Positions 1 through 10,182 of a DNA stretch of 64,000 nucleotides are shown here, piece by piece (the stretch's first letter is position 1; each line of letters begins with the position of its first letter). The position numbers were made by a program, and so were the translations under genes. The notes below the pieces were generated by a model. It had not been told where the DNA came from. It saw only the letters and a list, made by a program, of their open reading frames with translations, and did no database searches. Source of the stretch: Planctomycetota bacterium (GTDB lineage Bacteria; Planctomycetota; UBA1135; UBA2386); NCBI GenBank assembly GCA_020849665.1, contig JADLFX010000044.1, positions 1 to 64,000 of the forward strand, written 5' to 3'.

Positions 1-150
1 CGCCATCCCCAGCATCACCACGTGCACCCGCTCCGGGGCCGGTGATGGCGTAGTCCAACAGACCGCAAGCCATCGACGCCGGCCACGCCCGGCGTCGACG
101 CGTTCTGGGAGGGCGTGTCGGGGTCGGGTCGGCCGTGCTCCACCCCGACC
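1..150. other. Leader region upstream of the histidine operon
   Basis: This stretch precedes hisG and should carry the operon promoter. No His-rich leader peptide or clear attenuator hairpin is visible. The minus strand contains an open reading that would read ERVHVVMLGMA and run off the left edge, so the 5' end of a divergent gene may lie here. That stretch is too short to support a gene call. Confidence 0.3.
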
Positions 151-1035
151 ATGACCCCGAACCAGCACCCCGACGCGACCGCGCCCCTGCGCCTCGCCCT
201 GCCCAAGGGCCGCATGCAGCCCGCGGTGTTCCAGCTCCTCGCCGACGCCGGGATCGCGCTCCGCCAGGGCAGCCGCGAGTACCGGCCCACGCTCGACCTG
301 CCGGGCTTCGAGGCGAAGGTCCTCAAGCCGCAGAACATCGTGGAGATGCTGCATCTCGGCTCCCGCGACCTGGGCTTCGCCGGCGCCGACTGGGTGCGCG
401 AACTCGGCGCGGATCTGGTGGAGGTCCTAGACACGGGTCTCGACCCGGTGCAGATCGTCGCCGCCGCCCCGCGCGCGCTCCTCGCCGCGGGCCGCCTGCC
501 AGCGCGACCACTCGTGGTCGCCTCCGAGTACACCGAGCTGGCACGCGCCTGGATCCGCGCAGCGGGCCTCGACGCCACGCTGGCCCGCTCGTACGGCGCG
601 ACCGAGGTGTTCCCTCCCGAAGACGCCGACTGCATCGTCGACAACACCGCGAGCGGCGCCACGCTGCGCGCCAACGACCTGGAGGTCGTTGCGGTGCTGA
701 TGGCCTCGACCACGCGCCTCTACGCCAACCCGCGCGCCTGGGCGCGGCCCGAGCGGCGTGCGGCGATCGACCGGCTCGCACTCCTGCTGGGCTCGGTTCT
801 CGACGCGCGCCGCCGCGTGATGCTCGAGGTGAACGTCGCGCCCGAGCGGCTCGAGGCCGTGTGCGCGATCCTGCCGTGCATGCGCGAACCGACCATCGCG
901 CCTCTGCACGGCGACGCCGGATACGCGGTGAAGGCGGCGGTACCGCGCGCCGACCTGCCGCGCCTGATCCCCGAGATCAAGGCGCGCGGCGGAACGGATC
1001 TCGTGGTCTCCCAGCTCGCGCAGATCGTGTCATGA
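151..1035 (+). CDS. hisG: ATP phosphoribosyltransferase, long form (HisG)
   Basis: Catalyses the first step of histidine synthesis, joining ATP and PRPP to give phosphoribosyl-ATP. The 294-residue product has the N-terminal LALPKGRMQ motif of the family and the phosphate-binding DNTASGATLRAN loop near residue 165. A C-terminal ferredoxin-like regulatory domain starts around VMLEVNVAPERLEAV. The presence of that domain marks the long HisG form, which does not need a HisZ partner. I chose the ATG at 151 (MTPNQ) rather than the GTG at 115 because the family core begins shortly after it. The stop overlaps the next start as ATGA, so it is probably translationally coupled to hisC. Feedback inhibition by histidine is expected from the family and not shown here. 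Confidence 0.95.
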   Translation: MTPNQHPDATAPLRLALPKGRMQPAVFQLLADAGIALRQGSREYRPTLDLPGFEAKVLKPQNIVEMLHLGSRDLGFAGADWVRELGADLVEVLDTGLDPVQIVAAAPRALLAAGRLPARPLVVASEYTELARAWIRAAGLDATLARSYGATEVFPPEDADCIVDNTASGATLRANDLEVVAVLMASTTRLYANPRAWARPERRAAIDRLALLLGSVLDARRRVMLEVNVAPERLEAVCAILPCMREPTIAPLHGDAGYAVKAAVPRADLPRLIPEIKARGGTDLVVSQLAQIVS

Positions 1036-2771
1036 GCCGGGATACCCGCATCGCCCCGGCTGCGGGGCCCACTCCGTCGGCGCTGGTAGCGCAGGTGACC
1101 CCGTACCCCACCGCGGCCCGCGCCGGCGTCGACCTGCGGCTGGACGGCAACGAAGGCCTCCTGCCCGCACCAGCCCTCCTCGACGCCCTCTACGACGCCG
1201 GCCCCGAGGTCCTGCGCAGCTACCCCGACGCCAGCGGACTCGAGCGCCGGATCGCCGAACGCCACGGCCTCGATCCTGCCTGCGTCGTGGTCACGGCCGG
1301 GGCCGACGAGGCGCTCGACCGCCTGTGTCGCGCCTTCCTCGGACCCGGGCGCGAGTGCGTCCTGCCGGTGCCGACCTTCGAGATGCTGCACCGCTATCCG
1401 CTGCTCTCCGGCGGCATCCTGGTCGAGGTGCCCTGGCCGCCCGGCACCCCATGGCCGACGGCCGCGGTGCGCCGGGCGCTCACGCCGAGAACCGGGATCG
1501 TCGCGCTCGTCAGCCCCAACAACCCCACCGGGACGACGCTCGACGCCGCGACCCTGCGCGCGATCAGTGCCGCCGCACCCACGGCGCTGGTGCTCCTCGA
1601 CCACGCCTACGCCGAGTTCGCCGACGAAGACCTGACGCCGCAGGCCCTCGCCCTGCCCAACGCGGTGGTCGTGCGCACGCTGTCCAAGGCCTACGGTCTC
1701 GCCGGCGCGCGCGTCGGCTACGTGCTGGGCGCGCGCACGCTGCTCGAGCCGCTCCGCGCCGCGGCCGGACCCTACCCGGTGGCCGGGCCGAGCCTGCTCC
1801 TGGCCGCGGCGGCGCTGCGTCGCGACGCCGCCGTGCGCGGGTTCGTCGCGCGGGTCCGCGCCGAGCGCGCAGCCCTGGCCGATCTGCTGCGCGCGCTGGG
1901 CGCCCAGCCGCTGCCCAGCCAGGCCAACTTCGTGCTCGCGCGCTTCGCCGACCCCGATTGGGTCCGCGACGCCCTGGCCGGACTGGGGATCGCCGTGCGC
2001 CGCTTCGCAGGCCGCGCGGCCCTGCACGAGCACCTGCGCATCACCTGTCCCGGCGACGGATCCGCATTCACGCGCCTCGCGCACGCGCTGCGCACCGCCC
2101 TCCAGCCGGAGGCCCTGCTCCTCGACCTCGACGGGGTCCTCGCCGACGTCTCGCGCTCGTACCGCGCGGCAATCATCGCCACCGCCGCCAGCTTCGGCGT
2201 CGCGCTCGACGCCGCGGAGGTGGCCGCGGCCAAGCGCCGGGGCGACGCCAACGATGACTGGCGCCTGACCCGCCGCCTCATGGCGGAGCGCGGGGTCGCC
2301 GTGCCGCAGGCCACGGTCACCGGACGCTTCGAGGCGCTCTACCAGGGCAGCGCAGCGCACCCCGGCCTGCGTGCCACCGAGCGCCTGATCCCCGGGCGCA
2401 CCCTCCTGGAGCGGCTCGCGCTGCGCCTGCCCCTCGGCATCGTCACCGGACGACCGCGCGCCGACGCCGAGCGCTTCCTGGACGAGCAGGGCATCCGCGA
2501 CCTCTTCGCCGCCTGCGTGACCATGGAGGACGCGCCCGCCAAGCCGGATCCGGCGCCCGTGCGCCTCGCCCTGCAGCGCCTCGGCGTCGCGCGCGCGTGG
2601 CTGGTCGGCGACACCGTCGACGATCTGCGCGCCGCGCGCGCCGCGGACGTGGTGCCGCTGGCCGTTCCGGCCCCCGGCGAGGACCAGGACGTGGCGCGCG
2701 CAGCCTTCGCCGCCGCCGGCGTCGCGCGCACGTTCGCTTCGCTGGCCGAAGTCCTGGAGGTGCTGCCGTGA
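1032..2771 (+). CDS. hisC: Histidinol-phosphate aminotransferase fused to HAD phosphatase (HisC-HAD)
   Basis: One continuous 579-residue frame holds two enzymes. Residues about 1-355 are a fold-type I PLP aminotransferase of the HisC family, with LDGNEG near the N terminus, SPNNPTG, and the PLP lysine in [16 protein letters not shown]. From about residue 362 a HAD hydrolase follows: motif [12 protein letters not shown], motif II VTGRP, motif III lysine in KPDP and acidic motif IV GDTVDD. HisC transaminates imidazole acetol phosphate to histidinol phosphate. I infer that the HAD half is the histidinol-phosphate phosphatase, because the operon otherwise lacks one. The HAD part resembles the IA-subfamily proteins sometimes fused to histidine enzymes (TIGR01548-like, from memory). 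It overlaps hisG by ATGA and hisB by GTGA. Confidence 0.92.
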   Translation: MSRDTRIAPAAGPTPSALVAQVTPYPTAARAGVDLRLDGNEGLLPAPALLDALYDAGPEVLRSYPDASGLERRIAERHGLDPACVVVTAGADEALDRLCRAFLGPGRECVLPVPTFEMLHRYPLLSGGILVEVPWPPGTPWPTAAVRRALTPRTGIVALVSPNNPTGTTLDAATLRAISAAAPTALVLLDHAYAEFADEDLTPQALALPNAVVVRTLSKAYGLAGARVGYVLGARTLLEPLRAAAGPYPVAGPSLLLAAAALRRDAAVRGFVARVRAERAALADLLRALGAQPLPSQANFVLARFADPDWVRDALAGLGIAVRRFAGRAALHEHLRITCPGDGSAFTRLAHALRTALQPEALLLDLDGVLADVSRSYRAAIIATAASFGVALDAAEVAAAKRRGDANDDWRLTRRLMAERGVAVPQATVTGRFEALYQGSAAHPGLRATERLIPGRTLLERLALRLPLGIVTGRPRADAERFLDEQGIRDLFAACVTMEDAPAKPDPAPVRLALQRLGVARAWLVGDTVDDLRAARAADVVPLAVPAPGEDQDVARAAFAAAGVARTFASLAEVLEVLP

Positions 2772-3355
2772 GCCCGCGGGTCGCCACGGTACAGCGCGTC
2801 ACGCGGGAGACCCGCATCGACCTGCGCCTCGTGCTGGACGGCACCGGGCGGGCCGAGGTGGACTCCGGGATCGGATTCCTCGACCACCTGCTCACGGCCC
2901 TGGCCTGCCACGCCGGCTTCGATCTCGCGCTCGCCTGCGCGGGCGACCTGCACGTGGACGACCACCACACGGTCGAGGACTGCGCGCTCGCGCTGGGTTC
3001 CGCCCTGGATCAGGCGCTCGGCGAACGCGGCGGCATCGCCCGCTTCGGCTCGGCCTACGCACCGCTGGACGAGGCCCTGGCCCGCGCCGTCGTGGACCTC
3101 TCGGGACGGCCGTTCGCCGCGATCGACCTCGGCCTCAGGCGCGAGCGCCTGGGCTCGCTCTCGTGCGAGATGATCCCCCACCTCCTGGCCTCACTGGCCA
3201 CTTCGGCGCGCGCCACCCTGCACGTGGACGTGCTGCGCGGCGCCAACGACCACCACCGCGCAGAGGCGGCGTGCAAGGCGAGCGCGCTGGCGCTGCGCAT
3301 GGCGGTGGCGCTCCGGGGCGCCGGCGAGGTGCCGAGCACCAAGGGGGTGCTGTGA
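2768..3355 (+). CDS. hisB: Imidazoleglycerol-phosphate dehydratase (HisB)
   Basis: Dehydrates imidazoleglycerol phosphate to imidazole acetol phosphate, the substrate of HisC. The 195-residue product is a stand-alone dehydratase of normal length, with no phosphatase domain of its own. It carries both metal-binding repeats of the family: GIGFLDHLL and [14 protein letters not shown] in the first half, and [20 protein letters not shown] near the C terminus. The start is a GTG overlapping the hisC-HAD stop (GTGA). The longer open frame upstream is out-of-frame reading of the HAD domain. The stop again overlaps the next start as GTGA. Confidence 0.95.
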   Translation: MSPRVATVQRVTRETRIDLRLVLDGTGRAEVDSGIGFLDHLLTALACHAGFDLALACAGDLHVDDHHTVEDCALALGSALDQALGERGGIARFGSAYAPLDEALARAVVDLSGRPFAAIDLGLRRERLGSLSCEMIPHLLASLATSARATLHVDVLRGANDHHRAEAACKASALALRMAVALRGAGEVPSTKGVL

Positions 3356-3978
3356 GTCGTTCCGTCGCGGTGGACGTGCACGTCGTGCAGACCGGCGTCG
3401 CCAACCTCGCCTCGGTCGAGGCCGCGCTCGCGCGCGCGGGCGCCCGGGCACTCCCGACTCTCGACCCGGCCGAAGTGCGCGACTCCGCGCGGGTGCTGCT
3501 GCCGGGCGTCGGCGCGTTCGGCCAGGCCATGGCCGCGCTGCGCGCGCACGGCCTCGACCAGGCCCTGCGCGGGCGGATCGCCGCGGACCGGCCCACGCTG
3601 GCGATCTGCCTCGGCCTGCAGCTCCTCGCCGAAGCCAGCGAGGAGAGTCCCGGAGTGTCCGGCCTCGGCGTCGTGCCGGGGACCGTGCGGCGCCTGCCCG
3701 ACGGCGTGCGCGTCCCACAGCTGGGCTGGAACACGATCGAGGCCATGCCCGAGTGCACGTGGCTCCGCTCCGGCTGCGTGTGCTTCGCCAACTCGTTCGC
3801 GCTGCGCGAGCCGCCGCACGGCTGGCGGTGTGCCATGGCCACCCACGGCGTCCGCTTCGTGGCGGGCCTCGAGCGCGGGGCCATCGTCGCCTGCCAGTTC
3901 CACCCCGAGCTCTCGGGCCGTGTCGGCCACGAGCTCCTGTGCCGCTTCGTCGCGGCCGGCACCCGGGCGCCATGCTGA
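3352..3978 (+). CDS. hisH: Imidazole glycerol phosphate synthase glutaminase subunit (HisH)
   Basis: Class I glutamine amidotransferase subunit that hydrolyses glutamine and channels ammonia to HisF. The 208-residue product has the oxyanion segment [12 protein letters not shown], the nucleophile cysteine in [10 protein letters not shown] and the C-terminal catalytic histidine/glutamate in CQFHPELSG. The common GICLGMQ context is altered to AICLGLQ but the cysteine is retained. It starts with GTG inside the hisB stop and overlaps hisF by seven bases. It therefore sits directly beside its obligate partner subunit. Confidence 0.95.
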   Translation: MSRSVAVDVHVVQTGVANLASVEAALARAGARALPTLDPAEVRDSARVLLPGVGAFGQAMAALRAHGLDQALRGRIAADRPTLAICLGLQLLAEASEESPGVSGLGVVPGTVRRLPDGVRVPQLGWNTIEAMPECTWLRSGCVCFANSFALREPPHGWRCAMATHGVRFVAGLERGAIVACQFHPELSGRVGHELLCRFVAAGTRAPC

Positions 3979-4793
3979 CCGCGCGCGTGATCCCCTGTCT
4001 GGACGTGCAGGACGCGCGCGTGGTGAAGGGCGTGCGCTTCGCCGGCCTGCGCGACGCCGGCGACCCCGCCGGTCTGGCGGCCCGCTACCAGGACGAAGGC
4101 GCGGACGAGGTCGTGGTCCTCGACGTCGCCGCCACCCCGCGCGGCCGCGCGCACCAGCTCGGCACGGTCCGCGCCGTGCGAAGCGTGCTCGGCATCCCGC
4201 TCACCGTGGGCGGTGGCGTGCGCAGCCGCGCCGACGCCCGCGCCCTGCTCGAGGCGGGCGCCGACCGCGTGGCCGTGAACACCGCGGCCGTACGGCGCCC
4301 CGAGCTGCTCACCGAACTCGCGGACGAGTTCGGCGTGCAGTGCGTCGTCCTGGCCCTGGACGCGCGCGCCGTCGGGGACCCGCGGGCCGGCGCGGCGGGC
4401 CGCCACGAGGTGCTGATCCGCTCGGGCGGCGAGGCCACGGGACTCGGCGCCGCACCGTGGGCCGCGCGGGCGGCGCGTCTGGGGGCCGGGGAGATCCTGG
4501 TCACCAGTCACGATCGCGACGGCACGCGCTCGGGATACGACCTGGAACTGATCGCGGCCGTGGCGCGCGCCGTGCCCGTGCCGGTCGTCGCCTCGGGCGG
4601 AGCGGCGCACCCCGAACACCTGCTCGCGGCTCTCCGTGCCGGCGCCGATGCCGTGCTGGCAGCCTCGATCTTCCACGACGCCGAGCACTCCATCCACGCC
4701 GTCAAGGAGCATCTCCACGCCCATGGCGTGCCGGTGCGCCGCGCCGACCGCCTCCTGCGCCCGATCCCGCCCATGCACGACGTGTCATGCTGA
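3972..4793 (+). CDS. hisF: Imidazole glycerol phosphate synthase cyclase subunit (HisF)
   Basis: The TIM-barrel cyclase subunit uses ammonia from HisH to convert PRFAR into imidazoleglycerol phosphate and AICAR. The 273-residue product shows RVIPCLDVQDARVVKGVRF at the N terminus, with the first catalytic Asp in CLDV. It has the phosphate-binding VGGGVRS loop, and TSHDRDGTRSGYD containing the second catalytic Asp, then ASGGA. An insert of about fifteen residues around DPRAGAAGRHEV lengthens it slightly over typical HisF. It overlaps hisH and the following hisA fusion by seven bases each, so the three are almost certainly translated from one message. Confidence 0.95.
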   Translation: MLTARVIPCLDVQDARVVKGVRFAGLRDAGDPAGLAARYQDEGADEVVVLDVAATPRGRAHQLGTVRAVRSVLGIPLTVGGGVRSRADARALLEAGADRVAVNTAAVRRPELLTELADEFGVQCVVLALDARAVGDPRAGAAGRHEVLIRSGGEATGLGAAPWAARAARLGAGEILVTSHDRDGTRSGYDLELIAAVARAVPVPVVASGGAAHPEHLLAALRAGADAVLAASIFHDAEHSIHAVKEHLHAHGVPVRRADRLLRPIPPMHDVSC

Positions 4794-6055
4794 TCCCCTC
4801 CATCGACCTGCTCGGTGGCCGCGTGGTCCAACTCGTCGGCGGCCGGGACCTGGCCCTCGAGGCGGGCGACCCGCTGCCCCTGGCGCGGCGCTTCGCCGTG
4901 GCCGGAGCGATCGCGGTGGTCGACCTCGACGCCGCGCTCGGCCAGGGCGACCATCGCTCCCAGATCCTCCCCCTGCTCGAGCTGGCCGAGTGCCGGGTCG
5001 GCGGCGGGATCCGGGACGTCGCGTCCGCGTGCGCGTGGCTGGACGCGGGAGCCGCGCAGGTGGTACTCGGCACCGCTGCCCGCCCGGAGGTGCTGCGCGC
5101 GCTGCCCCGCGAGCGGGTGATTGCGGCCCTCGACTGCCGCGACGGCGAGGTGGTGGTGCAGGGCTGGCGCGAGCGCACGGGCCGGAACGTGCTCGATCGC
5201 ATGGCCGAGCTGCGCGAGCACGTGGGCGGATTCCTGGTCACGTTCGTGGAGACGGAGGGGCGCATGCAGGGTCTCCCGCGCGAACGCATCCCCGCCCTGC
5301 GCGAGTCGGCTGGCCCCTGCACGCTCACCATCGCCGGCGGCGTGACCACGCCCGACGACATCGCCTTCCTCGATGCACATGGCTGCGACGCACAGGTGGG
5401 CATGGCGCTCTACACCGGCAGGCTCGACCTCGCGGACGCGCTCGCGGCGCCGCTCTGCAGCGAGCGACCCGACGGGCTCTGGCCCACGCTGGTCGTGGAC
5501 GAACTCGGCGTGGCCCTCGGCCTCGCCTGGTCGGACGCCGAGAGTCTGCGCGAGGCGGTGCGCACGCGCCGCGGCGTCTACCGCTCGCGGACCCGCGGTC
5601 TGTGGCGCAAGGGCGCGACCAGCGGCGCGCACCAGGAGCTGCTGTGCGTGTCGCTGGATTGCGACCGCGACGCCCTGCGCTTCACCGTCCGCCAGCACGG
5701 GCCCGGCTTCTGCCACCGCGCCACACGCACCTGCTTCGGCGACGACCCCGGTCCCGGGGCGCTCGCCCGCCGCCTGAGGCAGAGGATCGCTGCGGCGCCA
5801 GCCGGCTCGTACACCGCCCGTCTCGCTGCCGATCCCGCCTTGCTCAGCGCCAAGCTGGTCGAGGAGGCGGCGGAGCTCGCGACAGCGACCACGCCCGCGC
5901 ACGTCCGCCACGAGGCCGCGGACCTGCTCTACTTCGCCCTCGTGGCGTGCGCGCGCGGCGGCGTCGACCTGGCCGACGTCATGCGCGAGCTGGAGCTGCG
6001 CCACAGGCGCGTCACCCGCAGGCCCGGCCACGCCAAGCCGGCGCGCGACCCTTGA
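4787..6055 (+). CDS. hisA: Trifunctional HisA-HisI-HisE fusion (ProFAR isomerase, PR-AMP cyclohydrolase, PR-ATP pyrophosphohydrolase)
   Basis: One uninterrupted 422-residue frame carries three consecutive enzymes. Residues 1 to about 225 are a HisA barrel: IPSIDLLGGRVVQL with the first catalytic Asp, VGGGIRD, AALDCRDGEV with the second Asp, and IAGGVTTPDD. Residues about 230-325 are HisI: SRTRGLWRKGATSGAHQELL, the metal-binding LDCDRDALRF, and the cysteines in CHRATRTCF. Residues about 335-415 are HisE, a MazG-like helical domain with SAKLVEEAAELA and EAADLLYFAL. Together they cover steps 2, 3 and 4 of the pathway. The HisA loop usually reading TDIxxDGTxxG reads TFVETEGRMQG here, which is atypical. 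The start ATG overlaps the hisF stop by seven bases. Confidence 0.9.
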   Translation: MLIPSIDLLGGRVVQLVGGRDLALEAGDPLPLARRFAVAGAIAVVDLDAALGQGDHRSQILPLLELAECRVGGGIRDVASACAWLDAGAAQVVLGTAARPEVLRALPRERVIAALDCRDGEVVVQGWRERTGRNVLDRMAELREHVGGFLVTFVETEGRMQGLPRERIPALRESAGPCTLTIAGGVTTPDDIAFLDAHGCDAQVGMALYTGRLDLADALAAPLCSERPDGLWPTLVVDELGVALGLAWSDAESLREAVRTRRGVYRSRTRGLWRKGATSGAHQELLCVSLDCDRDALRFTVRQHGPGFCHRATRTCFGDDPGPGALARRLRQRIAAAPAGSYTARLAADPALLSAKLVEEAAELATATTPAHVRHEAADLLYFALVACARGGVDLADVMRELELRHRRVTRRPGHAKPARDP

Positions 6056-6090
6056 CCCTGCGCGGCGTGCAGCTCCGCACCGAGACGCCC

Positions 6091-7347
6091 ATGCCCCTGC
6101 TGAACCCCCTCCCCCCCGATCGCCCCTGCGCCAGGCGCCGCCCCGCCGTGGACGCGGCGACCCTTGCCGCCGCGGCACCCATCGTCGAGGCCGTACGCAC
6201 CGGCGGCGAGGCGGCGCTGCGCGCCTTCGCCGCGGAGCACGACGCACTGCACCACGACGCCCCGCTGGTGATCGGACGTGACGGGATGCAGCGTGCGTTC
6301 GATTCCCTCGGCGGCACCGAGCAACACCTGCTGCTGCGCGTGGCGGAGCGGATCCGCGGGTTCGCGGAAGCGCAGCGCCGTGCGCTCCAGGACGTGTGCG
6401 TGCCCGTGCCAGGCGGGGTCGCGGGACACCGCATCGAACCGATCTGGTGCGCGGGCTGCTACGCCCCGGGTGGACGCCACCCGCTGCCCTCCTCCGTGTT
6501 GATGACCGCCGTCACGGCGCGCGTCGCGGGCGTCCGCACCGTCTGGTTGGCGAGCCCTCGCCCCGCGCGGATCACCCTGGCGGCGGCGCACGTCGCCGGC
6601 GCCGACCAACTCCTCGCCGCCGGCGGCGCGCACGCCGTCGCCGCGCTCGCGTTCGGCGCGGGCCCCGTGCCGGCCTGCGACGTCGTCGTCGGGCCGGGCA
6701 ATCGCTGGGTGACCGCGGCCAAGCAGCTGGTGTCGGGAAGCGTGGGGATCGACATGCTGGCGGGACCTTCGGAGCTCGTGGTGCTCGCCGACGGCAGCGC
6801 GGACCCGGAACGGATCGCCGCCGACCTGCTGGCTCAGGCCGAGCACGACGACGACGCGGTACCGATCCTGATCAGCATCGGGCCCGCGCTCGTACCCCGC
6901 GTCGAGGCCGAGCTGGCACGTCAGCTCACGTCGCTGCCCACGGCCGCCACCGCGCGGCGCGCGCTCGCCAACGGCGGTGTCCTGGTCTGCACGGACCTCG
7001 CCGAGGCGACACGGGCCTGCGATGCCCTGGCTCCGGAACACGTCCAGGTGATGACCCGCGAGCCGCACGTGGCAGCCGCCGCCCTGCATCGCCACGGCAC
7101 GCTCTTCCTGGGCGGCGCCGCGGAGGTGCTCGGCGACTACGGCGCGGGACCCAACCACGTGCTCCCCACCGGCGGTACGGCCCGGTTCACCGCCGGACTC
7201 TCGGTGTTCACCTTCCTGCGCGCCAGGACGTGGCTCGACCTGCAGGACACCGCGTCGGCCGCGGTCCTGGCCCGCGACGCCGCCGCCCTGGCCCGCCTGG
7301 AGGGACTCGAAGGACACGCGCGCGCCGCAGAGCTTCGCGCGCGCTGA
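6091..7347 (+). CDS. hisD: Histidinol dehydrogenase (HisD)
   Basis: Performs the last two oxidations, histidinol to histidine, using NAD and a zinc ion. The 418-residue product has the family landmarks GCYAPGGRHPLPSSVLM, VVGPGNRWVTAAKQ, DMLAGPSELVVLAD, LLAQAEHDDDA with metal and catalytic residues, APEHVQVMT, and the C-terminal GPNHVLPTGGTARF. The ATG at 6091 gives a normal N terminus. An in-frame TTG at 6052 would overlap the hisA-I-E stop as TTGA, and a GTG at 6067 is also possible. Given the overlapping habit of this operon, either upstream start could be the true one. The gene ends only 25 bp from the convergent kinase gene. Confidence 0.93.
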   Translation: MPLLNPLPPDRPCARRRPAVDAATLAAAAPIVEAVRTGGEAALRAFAAEHDALHHDAPLVIGRDGMQRAFDSLGGTEQHLLLRVAERIRGFAEAQRRALQDVCVPVPGGVAGHRIEPIWCAGCYAPGGRHPLPSSVLMTAVTARVAGVRTVWLASPRPARITLAAAHVAGADQLLAAGGAHAVAALAFGAGPVPACDVVVGPGNRWVTAAKQLVSGSVGIDMLAGPSELVVLADGSADPERIAADLLAQAEHDDDAVPILISIGPALVPRVEAELARQLTSLPTAATARRALANGGVLVCTDLAEATRACDALAPEHVQVMTREPHVAAAALHRHGTLFLGGAAEVLGDYGAGPNHVLPTGGTARFTAGLSVFTFLRARTWLDLQDTASAAVLARDAAALARLEGLEGHARAAELRAR

Positions 7348-7372
7348 GCCGTGGGCCGCACGCGGAGCCGGC

Positions 7373-9790
<2,418 letters not shown>

Positions 9791-10182
9791 CCGATGGGCT
9801 GCGGCGGCAGCTTCGGTGGCCGCGCCGCGCGCCGGCAGGCCCGTGAGCGGCAGCGTCGCGGGCTCCCGCGCAGGGGCAGGCCGGGAGTCGGGGTCCGGGG
9901 CAGGCGGCACGCGGAGACTCTCTCCGCGTGCTCCGGCTCCGTCCAGGACCACGGGCGCCGCCGGGCCATCGCAGCCGTGCCGGCCGGCGTTCCAGTCCGC
10001 AGCGCAGCCGCGCGACGCACCGGGGAATCCGTAGAAGCCGGACCGCGCCGGCGGGGCAGGGAACGTGGCGGACGGGATGCACTTGCATGCCAGCAGGCGC
10101 CGGGCGTCCGCCGCGACGAGCGGCGGAGGCCGCGCCTTCCGGGCAGCGCCGGGAGGCGCGATGATCCGCGTCGATCCCCGCC
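9791..10182. other. Intergenic region between divergent kinase and amidohydrolase genes
   Basis: This segment separates two divergent genes and must hold both promoters unless the kinase starts upstream at the GTG at 9952. The kinase frame stays open through it (AAAHR, ESLRVPPAPDPDSRP), which leaves the kinase start unsettled. No confident -10/-35 pair, hairpin or small gene is visible. Confidence 0.4.

Noticed and set aside
720-2360. 546-residue minus-strand ORF antisense to the hisC fusion
   Set aside because: Composition is Arg/Gly/His-rich shadow sequence with no family motif, and the plus strand has complete enzyme motifs here.
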